From the NCBI GenBank assembly GCA_905221605.1, contig CAJNDS010002197.1, forward strand, positions 234,852 to 298,851: 64,000 nt of DNA. Direction: 5' to 3'. Source of the stretch: Symbiodinium natans (taxonomy: Eukaryota; Sar; Dinophyceae; Suessiales; Symbiodiniaceae). The translations under genes were made by a program, and so were the position numbers. The notes beneath the pieces were generated by a model. The model saw nothing but the letters and a program-made list of their open reading frames with translations. It had not been told where the DNA came from and did not search any database. This document shows positions 51,211-61,190 of the stretch, piece after piece (positions within the stretch are counted from its first letter, which is position 1; every line of letters begins with the position of its first letter).

Positions 51211-52060
51211 GAGGGCTCAGGAGGCAGGGTTTAGGGTTTAATGTATTTTGGGGGTTTTAAGGTTGAGATTTGAGGGTTTAGGGCTCAGGGTTGCGGGTTT
51301 GGGCAGTCATGGGGCTTAGGATTTCGGGCTTATCCCGTGACTTCGGGTTAGGGTTGAGGGATTCATAAGTTTGTGGGCTTTCTGAGTGCAGGTGAGACTT
51401 ATATAAGGGACTGCTAAACCCAGAGTGGTGCTCTCGACCCCAAGGGTTTTTGGTTCCCTGTTGCACCCGACAAAAACAGTGCGCGCTGCTCTACCGTAAA
51501 CCCTAAAAGCCGCGCGCGCAGGTCTCTTGATAAGGAGGTCTTGAATTTCGGTTACCATAGTACGGAGCCCTAAACCCTGTCCCTAACCCCTTACCTTTAG
51601 GCTCAAAACAGTCCAAAAAAAATAATATAAGAAGGCCTTTCGGCCCAAAAACCCTAGGACAAGAGTTTTTTGGGCCTTAGGGACAGAGTGTGGAATGCAG
51701 TGCCCCCTTTGTTGCAACTAAACTAACGAGAGCCCCAGTGACTTGAGACCCTTGCGCAACTCCCAAGCCCTGGCGAGGCTGATAAGCACCGTTTAGGGTT
51801 TAGGGTTTATGGTTTAGTGTTGAGGGTTTAGGGTTACAATCCCTTGACGAACCTAAGGCCCTGTGCGAAAAGTGTAGGATCTGTGGCCAGAGCGGCTGGA
51901 AGGTGAGGTTGTGCATTTGTAATTGAGCAGTTGGCCGCGCTTGGCTATGAGGGCCTGAGGCTTGAGGTTTAGGGTTCAGGGCTTAGGGGCCTTTTTGGGG
52001 TTAAGGGCTTAAGGGAGTTCAGGGGTGTACGGTAGCGTCAAGGATTGAGTTCTTATGCAG
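51211..52060. other. unique DNA upstream of gene copy 2
   Basis: Short tract at 51791-51835. A hairpin-like pair GGCCTTTCGGCCCAAAAACC / GGTTTTTGG-like words lies near 51630-51680. No promoter motif recognised; dinoflagellate promoters are not predictable by eye. Confidence 0.3.
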
Positions 52061-53886
52061 CCATGTTTGCTCTCAACCATTCCAACATGGCTTTCATGCA
52101 AAGGCGCCTTCCACCCTTGCAGGGGGTGTTCCTCAACTTCGATGGGAAACCTCCCGCCCCGCAGAGCATTCTCCGTCGCTCCCGCAGCTTCGCCGGTTTC
52201 GTGCCCGTCGAGCTCAGCGAGGTCCACGTCGAGCTTGGCTCGAATCCCTTCGTCGAACCCGCCGAACCCGTCTCCGAAGCTTCCGACGCAGTGCTTGAAG
52301 CTTAGCTGTCAAGTAGGGAACACCTTGACCCTTTTCTTGAAAGTACTTTTGAGTAGCAAGCATCATATTATATGCACTCCTTAAAATGATCCAAGAACGG
52401 TGGAATGCGTTCACAGTCAGGAAAGCACTGCAGAAGACCCTGCGACTTTTCCGGACACCGACGACGAGGAAACAGTGGCTTGGGTCGAGGCGCAATCCGA
52501 CATCTTCGCTCCGATGGTCGAAGATGCCGCGAGCCTCTCGTCTCGATTTCTATTCTGTACTTGTTTGTTTATATAGCGAAACCCACCGAGAAGATTTCAA
52601 AACGTAGTCCTATATCCAAACCCCAAACCCAAAAACCCTTATGGTTCCAATTCAAACGGAGTAGCATGGAGTTCCAAAGGCAACGACGGCCAGCCACTGG
52701 CTCCATCAGGACCACACCTGATGGGCGGCGGGTGCGGAGCGTGCGGGGCGTGCGGGGCGTGCGGGGCATGTCAACGGCCCAGTACCCTACTCAGAGTACG
52801 GAAGTCATCCAGGATGCTCCAGACAGAGTACAAGATGCAGCGTGGCATGATGGAGCAGGTGAACAGCTCCGGCTTCCAGCCTGGCTTGCGCAGGCTGCCG
52901 GGCGTGGGTTTCCTGAACGCCGGCATGGCGCGAACGTTTGAGAATGCCTGGGGCTCTTCGCAAGTGGACTTCGTAGACTCACGTGCGCAGGGCTCGCAGA
53001 TGAGCGTGGAGCAGGGTCTCGGATGCTACATGCACCGCGACCCGATGACGTCTCCACAGGTGATCGCAGCAGCTTTGAGGGCCAAGGAGCAACTTGGTAG
53101 CCCAGAGGTACCCTTTACCTTTTTTTTGGGGGGGTTATGGGTTCCCTGAAAAAAAATGACCAACCCAAAGAAGGGTGCCCTTATGATAACATGGTTACTG
53201 GGCTACCTAGGCAAAGAGACCCTGCGACAGCCCAGCCAGCACCGCCAAGCTGGGCAAACCAGGTGCTGAACGCCCAGCGCGCTGGCACCATGGTAGCCCA
53301 GTGGTACCCTTTACCCATTTTTTTTTGGTTCTGGTTTCCCTTATCAAATAACCAACCCCCAGAAAAAGGGTGCCCTTATGATACTATGGTTACTGGGCTA
53401 CCAAGGCACCATGGCCCTGAAGAAGGCCAGGGCCATGATGCCTGCAGTGAATCTATATTCCCCCTTGGAAATCATTTTTTCTTATTTTTGGTTGTTTATA
53501 TACAACCCAAGAGGATATCAAAACATGTTATTATCATCATTATTATTATTATTAAGGTTCTAAGGGGAGCATAGGAATCTTCGGCCGACATACACGACAT
53601 CCGAGCTCTGCCCTGGTGCCGAAGCGGCCGCCGATTCTTCGCAGCCCGGAACGGAGCCGACGCCACCCAACAGCCGCTCCAGACGCAGGCGCCGACCCAG
53701 AACCCCGAAACCCGAAACCCGAAACCCTAAACCCTAAACCCTAAACCCTAAACCCTAAACCCTAAACCCTAAACCCTCAACCCTAAACCCTAAACCCTAA
53801 ACCCCACACCCAGACGCAGGCGGCGGCCAAGAGGGCCAAGAGGGCCAAGAGGGCGGCCCCAGGACCCCATGTCAATGTGTCCCTGA
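52061..53886 (+). CDS. duplicated gene, copy 2 (intron-rich)
   Basis: Exons: 52061-52299, 52421-52544, 52680-53088, 53211-53284, 53406-53448, 53575-53688, 53820-53886. Joined they keep one frame to the TGA at 53884-53886, about 355 codons from the ATG at 52063. Exon 1 reads MFALNHSNMAFMQRRLPPLQ. Exon 3 has a four-fold Gly-Ala-Cys repeat (GACGACGACGAC) and then GMARTFENAWGSSQVDF and SPQVIAAALRAKEQ, aligned with copy 1. Exon 5 carries TMALKKARAMMPA. The C-terminus is Arg/Pro/Gly-rich. Introns 1 and 2 are shared with copy 1; the last four are not. No known domain. Substitutions between the copies fall mostly in third positions, so both were probably under coding constraint. Confidence 0.75.
53089..53210 (+). 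mobile_element. introner 1 (GC-AG, TIR family I)
   Basis: 122 nt. Starts GCAACTTGGTAGCCCAG and ends CTGGGCTACCTAG; exon resumes GCAA, so GCAA is duplicated. Inverted ends TGGTAGCCCAG / CTGGGCTACC. Copy 1 is uninterrupted here (AAGGAGCAAAGAGAG). Confidence 0.9.
53285..53405 (+). mobile_element. introner 2 (GC-AG, TIR family I)
   Basis: 121 nt, same family as introner 1 (shared GGTACCCTTTACC and AAGGGTGCCCTTATGATA). The site GGCACCATGG (53284-53293) is repeated at 53405-53414. Copy 1 is uninterrupted (GCTGGCACTATTGCC). Confidence 0.9.
53449..53574 (+). mobile_element. introner 3 (GA-AG, other TIR family)
   Basis: 126 nt, AT-rich. GAATCT at 53449-53454 is repeated at 53575-53580. Inverted ends TATTCCCCCTT and AAGGGGAGCATA. 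The donor would be GA. Copy 1 is uninterrupted (GTCAATCTTCAGCC). Confidence 0.85.
53689..53819 (+). mobile_element. telomeric-repeat introner (GC-AG)
   Basis: 131 nt made of CCCGAAA, CCCTAAA and CCCTCAA units. The 13-nt site CCAGACGCAGGCG at 53679-53691 is repeated at 53810-53822. Splicing GC...AG within the repeats restores AGACGCAG|GCGGCGG in frame. Copy 1 continues through the corresponding Arg-rich codons without interruption. Confidence 0.85.
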
Positions 53887-54302
53887 GCATCCCTGCACCC
53901 CCCAACTACCCTTGAAGAAAAAGGGGGGTTGCCATAATCTACCCCTTGAAAAAAGGGGGGGGTTATAGCATTATCTAACTTATGAAAATACAGCTAAAGG
54001 GTAGTTCGGGGGTGCTGAGCCTTGCCGCCGAGTCCAGATGTTGCAGCTTTGGCGTGAGTTCCTGGGGCGGCTTTTGATTCGGGAAGCCCTAAACTAACTA
54101 CAGGTCCCTCTGGAGCCTGCGCGCAGACCATGGCTCGGAAGAGATCCGCAGAGCTAACCCGTAGCGAGGTTGAGGGTTTAGGATTTATGGCTTTAGGGTT
54201 TTAGTTTAGGGTTTAGCTTAAGGTTTTTTCGGTTTAGGGCTTCCCAGTCAATTGCCGCCCGAGATAGGAAGATCGCCTGGTGCCGATGTGGCTGCTGCTA
54301 TG
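53887..54302. other. downstream of gene copy 2, no gene
   Basis: AACTACCCTTGAAGAAAAAG and ACCCCTTGAAAAAAGGGG words form short inverted repeats at 53900-54020. Confidence 0.4.
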
Positions 54303-54560
54303 AGTTTAGGGTTTAGGGTTTAGGGTTTAGGGTTTAGGGCTTAGGGTTTAGGGGAACTATTCCCAGCCCCGTAATATGATGGGAAGGGGCTTGGGGCGTA
54401 CATGTGAAGGGTGGGGAGTGAAGTTGGCAGGGTTGGCTTTTTTGAGCCCTGGAGAGACAGAAGCCCAACTGAATTCATTTTGGGTTTAGGGTTTAGGGTT
54501 TTAGGGTTTAGGGTTTAGGGTTTTAGGGTTTAGGGTTTATTGTTTTAGGGTTTAGGGAAC
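54303..54560. repeat. TTTAGGG tracts
   Basis: 54303-54352 and 54480-54560, separated by unique DNA. Confidence 0.9.
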
Positions 54561-54604
54561 ATGCTCATCGGCGTTAAGATTACGTCGACGTGACAGCAAG
54601 TGGT

Positions 54605-54702
54605 GGTTTCCGAAATTGGGGTACCGTCCTGGGGTCCTTATCTTTAAGGAATCCTACTATTTGGTGTCTATTTTAGGGGTCCCGGTTTTTTGGTAAACCC
54701 CC
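54605..54702. mobile_element. MITE family B copy 5
   Basis: GGTTTCCGAAATTGGGGTAC at the left, TTTTTTGGTAAACC at the right, core ATCCTACTATTTGGTGTCTA. A decayed relative occupies the matching part of the first segmental copy (31320-31393). Confidence 0.8.
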
Positions 54703-54830
54703 AAGTGATCTCCTATAAGTGCATATGAAGCTTCAGTGGAGTTAGCAACTCCCATTCGACGGCGCACATGCGGTGCATGCCCTTGCGGCTGCTTTCATGC
54801 CGTCTGATGAAGGGGCCTTGCTATGTCATT
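54703..54830. other. segmental duplication with empty telomeric site
   Basis: Matches 31411-31600 but has CTATAA (54713-54718) where that copy has a 69-nt TTTAGGG tract. Confidence 0.75.
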
Positions 54831-54870
54831 GGTCGGATTTTCGGGTGGTGAATGCTCAGTGCTGGTTAGA

Positions 54871-54950
54871 GTCCTAAACCCTAAACCCTAAACCCTAAAC
54901 CATAAACCCTAAACCCTAAACCCTAAACCCTAAACCCTAAACCCTAAACC
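54871..54950. repeat. CCCTAAA telomeric tract
   Basis: About eleven units inside the duplicated segment, not at the same place in the first copy. Confidence 0.9.
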
Positions 54951-55213
54951 GGCTTGGGGGGGGGGGGGTATTCAATGGCCTAGTACTTTGGGCGACGTGG
55001 CAAGTCTGCAGGCCCCTTGTGGTTACGCAAAGGCCACCGAGCCTGGATCAACCATTTGAAGAACTCCATGTCCCCTGTCATATTCTGCATGTAGGGTTTA
55101 GAGTTTAGGGTTTAGGATGCTGGTTTGAGCAATCCAAACTTCAGAGTCTCATTCGTTTCATTCATTCAAGCCTGCGTCGGAAACGAAACCTACAGCCGAA
55201 CATGAGTGCTCTT

Positions 55214-55350
55214 CCTTCGGAGGAGTCCTTGGACTAGGATGCCCAGTAGTGCACCTTTTCCGTTTTTAAGGTTCTCACAACTCCTTTGCACAAAAGCAGA
55301 TCCTTCCTAGTCAAAGGTTACTGGGCAACCTGGTGGATGTTCCTCCGAAG
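55214..55350. mobile_element. MITE family F copy 2
   Basis: Ends CTTCGGAGGAGTCCTTGGAC and GGTGGATGTTCCTCCGAAG; inverted over about 33 nt with mismatches. Confidence 0.8.
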
Positions 55351-56165
55351 ATGGGGGGAGTCAGGCATATGCTGGGGTTGATTTTTCAAATGTCGGGTTA
55401 CCACAGGCCTTATTCCCTGTTTAATCCGTATCCCCCAGGCCCAAGGCTTCGAGTTTTGTCGGGTGCCTCCCAAATTCAATTCACCCCAGTATGTGACAAA
55501 CTCGTGGTCGGCTAACCTCGGCGCAGGGGGGGAAGGAGCTGACGAGAGAGTCGGCAGTGGCTCTTCTTCTGTCGGTTCGTCCCGTGCGAACGTTTCAGCG
55601 TTTCAGCGTTTCAGCGTTTCAGCGTTTCAGTGTCAGCCAGGTAGGGGAGCAGGGTTTAGGGCTTAGGGTTTAGTGTTTAGGCTTGAAGCTTTAAGCTTTA
55701 GGCTGTAGGCTTTACGGTTTAGGGTTTAGGGTTTTTCGGGCTGTTGGTGGTTCGAAGTGCCGTCCTCCTCACCTGACTGTTGCACTCTACGTCTTGTACT
55801 CTATGTCGTGCTTGCGGCACCCCAGGTTTGCAGCAAGTCTGAGCAGGACCGGACTTATTCGCCATTGTTGAGGGGGTTCGGCTCCCATTTCGAACCCATC
55901 TGAGTCAAAAAAGGGCACGCTAAACACCCTAGGCCTTAATCCCCAAACCCTAAACAAGCCCTAAACGCTTATCCTTTCCCCTCTACCCTGAACACGGTCT
56001 GGCCTGGCGCTTCAACCTGGGGGTGCAAGCAAACCTTTGCAGAGTGAGGTCTGTGATTCAAGATCGAACAGCGATTGGCATTAAACGGCGTGTCGAGAGG
56101 GCTTCGGGTTTAGGTTTTTCGGGTTGTCCGAAGATCCGTCAACCCTACCCCGTAAAACCAAAAAC
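55351..56165. other. unique DNA with a 9-nt TTTCAGCG repeat
   Basis: Five GCGTTTCA units at 55588-55632. Short degenerate TTTAGGG tract at 55650-55735. No gene assigned. Confidence 0.35.
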
Positions 56166-56665
56166 CCTAAACCCTAAACCCCAAACCCTAAACCCTAAAC
56201 CCTAAAGGTCTGCTCTTGCAGGAACCGGCAAGCCTTACCAGGCCTGTCTTGTCAGGCTTTGTAACTAGTCGCTTTTGTTTGGGTTCAGGGTTCAGGGTTC
56301 AGGGTTCAGGGTTTAGGGTTTAGGGTTTAGGGTTTAGGGTTTAGGGTTTAGGGTTTAGGGATTAGGGATTTGGGGCTAAGGGCCCCTGAGCACGTATTTG
56401 GAGCGACTAGGGTGCCCGGCAGCCTACTTTGCACCCTAAACTCTAAACCCTGGACCCTACACCGCGCGAAAAAACCTCCTCATGCAAGAAAGGCGGACCG
56501 GCAAACCCCAAACCCCAAACCCCAAACCCCAAACCCCAAACCCCAAACCCCAAACCCCAAACCCCAAACCCCAAACCCCAAACCCCAAACCCTAAACCCT
56601 ATAAACCCTGAACCCTGAACCCCGAACCCCGAACCCTGAACCCTGAACCCTGAACCCTGAACCCG
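56166..56665. repeat. CCCTAAA, TTTAGGG and CCCCAAA tracts
   Basis: C-type 56166-56208, G-type 56282-56362, CCCCAAA block of about 13 units 56500-56600, then CCCTGAA units to 56665. Confidence 0.9.
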
Positions 56666-56960
56666 AAGCAGTTTTTGAGCAGCGAGCAACTTCAACTGTA
56701 GGACGCCCCTCAGTGGTCCCCTTTCTTTTCGGGGGTTGGCTTCCCATTCTCCAAACGCATGAGTCTTCAAGGGGAAGAGTCTAGGGGTTTACGGGGTTTC
56801 GGGTTGAGGGTTCTAGGGTTGCCTCACGAGCCCCCCGGAATCTTTCCCTTTCCTAGGAAGTGGGTTCCTCTGTTCCTCTGTTCATATGTCACTGTAAACC
56901 CGAGAACCCAAACTCATTCAACCCTAAAACCCTCAAACCGAAGTTCATTAGACCCTGATC

Positions 56961-57047
56961 TTGGGATGTTCCCCCCTATACTCACGGTCCTTAATACATA
57001 GGGGGTACTATAATCCCGATTAAGGACTGTAAGGGGGAACATCCCAA
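56961..57047. mobile_element. MITE family A copy 4
   Basis: TTGGGATGTTCCCCCCTATA at the left, GTAAGGGGGAACATCCCAA at the right; inner TCCTTAAT / ATTAAGGA arms. Confidence 0.9.
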
Positions 57048-57059
57048 CCCTGAACCATA

Positions 57060-57183
57060 TACCCCCAACCCTAAAACCTAAAACCCTAAACCCTAAACCC
57101 TAAACCCTAAACCCTAAACCCTAAACCCTAAACCCTAAACCCTAAACCCTAAACCCTAAACCCTAAACCCTAACCCTAAACCG
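57060..57183. repeat. long CCCTAAA tract
   Basis: About 17 units. Confidence 0.95.
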
Positions 57184-57194
57184 AAGAACTGAAG

Positions 57195-57285
57195 GCCTCC
57201 CTAGCGCCAACCTCCCGCGGCCGCGGGCCAAAGCAGCGCGGCGTCGGAACTCGGCGTGATGCCGGTCTTGGAAAGGCACCTCGTG
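57195..57285 (+). CDS. candidate Arg/Gly-rich exon
   Basis: After GAACTGAAG one frame reads ASLAPTSRGRGPKQRGVGTR then RDAGLGKAPRA. A second frame ends in TGA at 57258-57260. RG-rich, resembling RNA-binding tails. Standard flanks. Confidence 0.4.
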
Positions 57286-57519
57286 CGGGTTTAGGGTTTA
57301 GGGTTTGGGGTTTAGGGTTTCGGGTGTGGGACATTCTGGGTTTGGGAATGTTTGAGGTTATTAGTAGAGGTTGGGTTCAGGGTTTAGAGTTTCAAGCTTC
57401 TTTCTCTCTTTCGGTTTCTGGAGATTGGAGTTTGCGGGTCTTTTGAGGATCTGCTTTTGGGTCTTTGCGGTTTTTGGTGCCACTGTGCAGCTTGCGGAGA
57501 CGTGTGCCTCGCCCAAAAC

Positions 57520-57660
57520 CCTAAAACCTTGAAACCTTGAACCCTGAACCCTAAAACCCTAAACCCTAAAAACCCTAAAACCCTAAACCCCCTAAACCCT
57601 AAACCCTAAACGCCCTAAAGGCCCCAAAACGCTAAACCCCAATCCCTAAACCGCAAACCC
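57520..57660. repeat. CCCTAAA/CCCTAAAA tract
   Basis: Degenerate, about 18 units. Confidence 0.85.
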
Positions 57661-57786
57661 CAGACCCGTCAGGGCTGCTAAAGCTAGCACAGTGTGTTTA
57701 TGTAGGCACTAGTGACACACCACTCGTTGACTACAGCTCTAGTCTGCTTACTTAGGGTTGTAGCCACGACTAGGCAAGAACATAAA

Positions 57787-57870
57787 TGCATACACATATA
57801 TATATATATATGTATATGTATATGTACATGTACATGTATATGTATATGTATATATATATATATATGTACA
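57787..57870. repeat. TA/TATG palindromic microsatellite
   Basis: ACATATATATATATATATGT and its mirror around TGTACATGTACATG form an 80-nt self-complementary block. Confidence 0.9.
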
Positions 57871-59152
57871 CATGCATTGTTTCTGTACATGCAGAACATT
57901 GTTGGTTTTAAATGCATATGTTTCACGGCTTCCTCAGGCCAATAAAATGCAGTTTCCCCCTGAACCAGTAGCTTCTCGACTCGGCCCGTGCCCGCAGGGC
58001 TGCAAACGCGATGAGCGACCGAAGGTTTCGGAGGCTTCGGTTTCGGAGGCTGCGGGGTTTGTTTAGGATGTGGGACAATAGGAGGTTTAGGGTTACATTT
58101 TTTCCCTGGGGTAGAGGGCGTACGAATGTGTGGTTTGGGATTCCCCTAAACCCTAAACCATAAACCCTAACCCTAAACCCTAAATGATTGAGGGCACACG
58201 TAGCAGCAGAACGCCCGCCGCGGCAGAGCGTCATTGAACGCTGCAGCTTGTACAGGGCCGGTGGGTGCGAAGTTGCACAAAGCTCCCAGGAAAGGACTTG
58301 AGGCCAGCGAGGTCCAGGGTTCAGGGTTCAGGGTTTAGGGTTTAGGGTTTAGGGTTTCGGGTTTGGGGTTTGGGGTTTGGGGTTCAGGTGGGATTATGAG
58401 GGTTTAGGGCTTGGGGCGTAGGGTTTCGAATGCAACAACAACTCCGCGAAGACGAAAGTTGCATCAAGGGGTAGGGGCACTTCCCAAAACAAGCGTCCAT
58501 GAAGGTATCTCAAAATACTGTCACCATAATCCTATAATCCTTACTTCCCCCCACCTGTGTAACAAATCACGGCACAGCCCTTCCACAAGCGTGCCACTTG
58601 CAGTAGTACACCGACATTCAACGGTAAGAGCTCGAGAGCGTTGGCCGTCATCTGAGAAGTGCATCAGAGCCGCGTCTAAGACTCTAAGAGTGACAGGAGG
58701 GCGTCTCAAGTCTGAGCTACCCAAATGAAGATGCAAATTTTAACTCTGCCTTCAGCGGCGTGCCTTGTGACTCTGAAAGAGACCCACTAGGCAATCCCCT
58801 GCTTCCCCTCCCTTTGCTGCTTGCAGTGATCTGCTTGAGCGGCAGTGGCAGTCGGAGAGGGAGCGACTTTGCCATTCTAGGTCGGCCCTTGGCTTTTTGT
58901 TCCAGTCGTTTTGGGGTTTAGGTTTCAGGGCTTAGGGTTTAGGATGTTTTCCCTAGTTGGGTTTAAGTAAGAGTATCTCACGTGGAAATGTTTTCCCGGG
59001 AGGTGAGGGGCCAGCCTAGTTGCTAATGTAAGTTGAGCAGTGATAGGGCGAGCCACAGATTCGCGCAATCAACTGCCTCAATTCGTTGCACTGCAGTGGG
59101 ATCAATTAGCTGTGATTGTTTGGGGGATGCGGCTGGGTGATCCGGCAAGCCT
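57871..59152. other. mostly unique DNA, no gene assigned
   Basis: Short telomeric tracts at 58145-58185 and 58315-58390. A 105-codon plus frame (58411-58728) and a 71-codon minus frame overlap; neither is supported. Confidence 0.35.
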
Positions 59153-59325
59153 ACTTGAAGGTTCATGGTACCTATTAACCAAAAATGACTGTACTTACTA
59201 CGCACTTACGGGGCTTAGGCATGGGTTATAAGTACAGTTACAAACCCTAGGCCCTAAACCCTAAACCCTAAACCCTAAACCCTCAACCCTCAACCCTAGT
59301 TCATGAGTACCCTGAACCTCCAAGT
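59153..59325. mobile_element. MITE family C copy 4, split by telomeric repeats
   Basis: ACTTGAAGGTTCATGGTACC at the left and GTACCCTGAACCTCCAAGT at the right. The element is interrupted after CAGTTACAA and resumes at GTTCATGAG. Confidence 0.85.
59244..59298. repeat. telomeric tract inserted in MITE C4
   Basis: 55 nt of CCCTAAA/CCCTCAA units replace the three nt TTG present in copy 2 (4044-4172). Confidence 0.85.
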
Positions 59326-59414
59326 GTCCCTAAGCCCTCTAAACCCCGAAGAAAGCCCTGGCGCTCGCACCCAGGCACTCCAACAGCGCCACGGCCCCTG
59401 AACCTCCTAAGAAT

Positions 59415-59595
59415 CCTAAACCCTAGCCCTAAACCCTAAACCCCAAACCCCAAACCCTAAGCCCTAAGCCCTAAGCCCTAAACCCTAAACCCTAAACCCT
59501 AAACCCTAGACCCGAAACCCTAAACCCTAAACCCTGAACCCTGAACCCTGAACCTCCCAATAATCGAGCTACACACCCTAAACCCTAAACCCTCT
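59415..59595. repeat. CCCTAAA tract with several variants
   Basis: CCCTAAG, CCCCAAA and CCCTGAA blocks. Confidence 0.9.
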
Positions 59596-59929
59596 ACATG
59601 CAAGGCTTTTGAAGCCGGGGTCTCCCAGAAAGCTCCACTACAGCAGTGGCAGAGGGCGCGTATGAGGCAGTCAAACGTTAGGAGCTTCGAAAGCCTCAAG
59701 AGCTGCGAAATAAGGTTCAGGTGTTCAGTGTTTGGGGCTTATAGGGATGCAGGTTTAAGGACTTAGAGGTTAGGGTTTAGGGATTCAAGGATGTGGTTGA
59801 GGCGTTATGTTTGTTCGGCTGGAGCCTAAAGAATGCCTCAGGTTCTAGCCCAAAGTGGGCATAACGCGCTTGGATTTTTCAGCGAAATGCATCTGGGTTG
59901 GTCGTTTGAGGGTTCAGGTTTCAACCCTA

Positions 59930-60000
59930 AACCTGAAGCCCTAAACCCTAAACCTAAACCCTAAACCCTAAACCCTTAAACCCTAAACCCTAAACCCCAG
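59930..60000. repeat. CCCTAAA telomeric tract
   Basis: About nine units. The island 60001-60120 that follows is unique but has no clear frame. Confidence 0.9.
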
Positions 60001-60184
60001 GGTGTTGTTGAAGTCGTGGCGCGATTGATGCATGCAGGGTTTTGACATCGAAGCGGCCGCGTTCGGGTTAGATTTGGGTTTAGGGGTGTAAGATTCATGG
60101 GTTTAGGGCTTGACTCAGGGTGGTTTAGGGTTTAGGGTTTAGGGTTTGGGGTTTAGGGTTTAGGGCTCAGGGTGTTTTAAGCCT

Positions 60185-60320
60185 TTAAGCCCTATAGGCT
60201 TATCAAGAAGCCCTTTGCCGCGCTTCTGTGTGCACGGACCACTACGAACGAGCTGAGAACCTCAGCGGCCCTCCGTGTACAGAACCTCGAGGCACTCAAG
60301 CAGTACGGGAGTCTCCGGCG
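60185..60320 (+). CDS. candidate exon, two frames open
   Basis: One frame reads TTTNELRTSAALRVQNLEAL then KQYGSLRRLAF, a leucine-rich helix. A second reads YQEALCRASVCTDHYERAEN. The island lies between G-type (60123-60172) and C-type (60344-60408) tracts, the reverse of the usual order, so confidence is low. Confidence 0.3.
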
Positions 60321-60517
60321 GCTTGCTTTTTGTTTTCTGATAGTTTAGGAACCCTAAACCCTAAACTCTGAACCCTAAACCCCAAACCCTAAACCCTGGA
60401 CCCTGGGTTTTTTTTCTGATGGTTAAGGGTTGTGGCTGGTCGAACCCAGATAGACTCGTACCGCTTTGTGAAGGAATGTCAACTTTTGCAACCTGTGATT
60501 CACTCGATGGTTGAAGG

Positions 60518-60589
60518 TTGGGATGTTTCCCCCCCTATACTGACAGTCCTTCATAGGGGATTCTACTAGGGGGATACGATAGTCCCTAA
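60518..60589. mobile_element. MITE family A copy 5, truncated at telomeric repeats
   Basis: TTGGGATGTTTCCCCCCCTA and CTGACAGTCCTTCATAGGGG match the family. The right arm stops at GTCCCTAATCCC and CCCTAAA-type repeats follow, where intact copies read ATAATCCCGATTAAGG. Confidence 0.75.
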
Positions 60590-60740
60590 TCCCTAAACCC
60601 AAACCCAAAACCCTTAAACCCTTAAACCCTCAAACCCTCAAACCCTCAAACCCTCACACCGTCAAACCCTCAAACCCTTAATCCCGTCATCCCTTAAACC
60701 TTTAAACGCTTATAAACCCTAAACCCCAAACCCCAAACCC
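60590..60740. repeat. degenerate CCCTTAAA/CCCTCAAA tract
   Basis: Eight-nt CCCTCAAA and CCCTTAAA units at the truncated MITE. Confidence 0.9.
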
Positions 60741-60772
60741 TGTTAGCTCCCAAGTTAAGGTGCCTTCCTGAG

Positions 60773-60829
60773 GCGCTTTTGAGGGCTTCCACCGGCTCTT
60801 TGGGGTCGACCCCAAAATCGCAGAGAAGG
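60773..60829 (+). CDS. candidate exon
   Basis: TTCCTGAG acceptor. Reads AFEGFHRLFGVDPKIAEK after two phase nucleotides; donor GTTTAG. Standard flanks. Confidence 0.5.
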
Positions 60830-60950
60830 GTTTAGGGTTTAGGGTTTAGGGTTTAGGGTTTAGGGTGCAGGGTTTAGGGTTCAGGGTTTAGGGTTTAGAG
60901 TTCAGGGTTTAGGGTTTAGGGTTTAGGGCTTAGGGTTTGGAATTAGGTAG
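60830..60950. repeat. TTTAGGG tract
   Basis: About 16 units with TTCAGGG variants. Confidence 0.95.
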
Positions 60951-61037
60951 GGCCGGGGATGAAAGTTTTCCACCGTGCCTGCTAGGACATTTATTCCCTT
61001 CGGGGTGTCCCTTATAAACCCCAGGATCTTTGTCATC

Positions 61038-61190
61038 TCATAGGGTTCTTAAGGGAGGGGGATTCAAGGGGGTATGTAACCTAAGGTTCCCTAATAATAC
61101 TCCCCACTACTCCCTAAGGGTTCCGAAGCTTCCTTAAGGCTCCCTAGGTACCTACCCCCCATGAAGCCCCCTCCCTTAAGAACCCTATGA
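61038..61190 (+). mobile_element. MITE family D copy 3 (intact reference)
   Basis: CATAGGGTTCTTAAGGGAGG at the left and CTCCCTTAAGAACCCTATG at the right pair perfectly. Internal GTAACCTAAGGTTCCC is the empty site for the interrupted copy at 2136. Confidence 0.9.
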
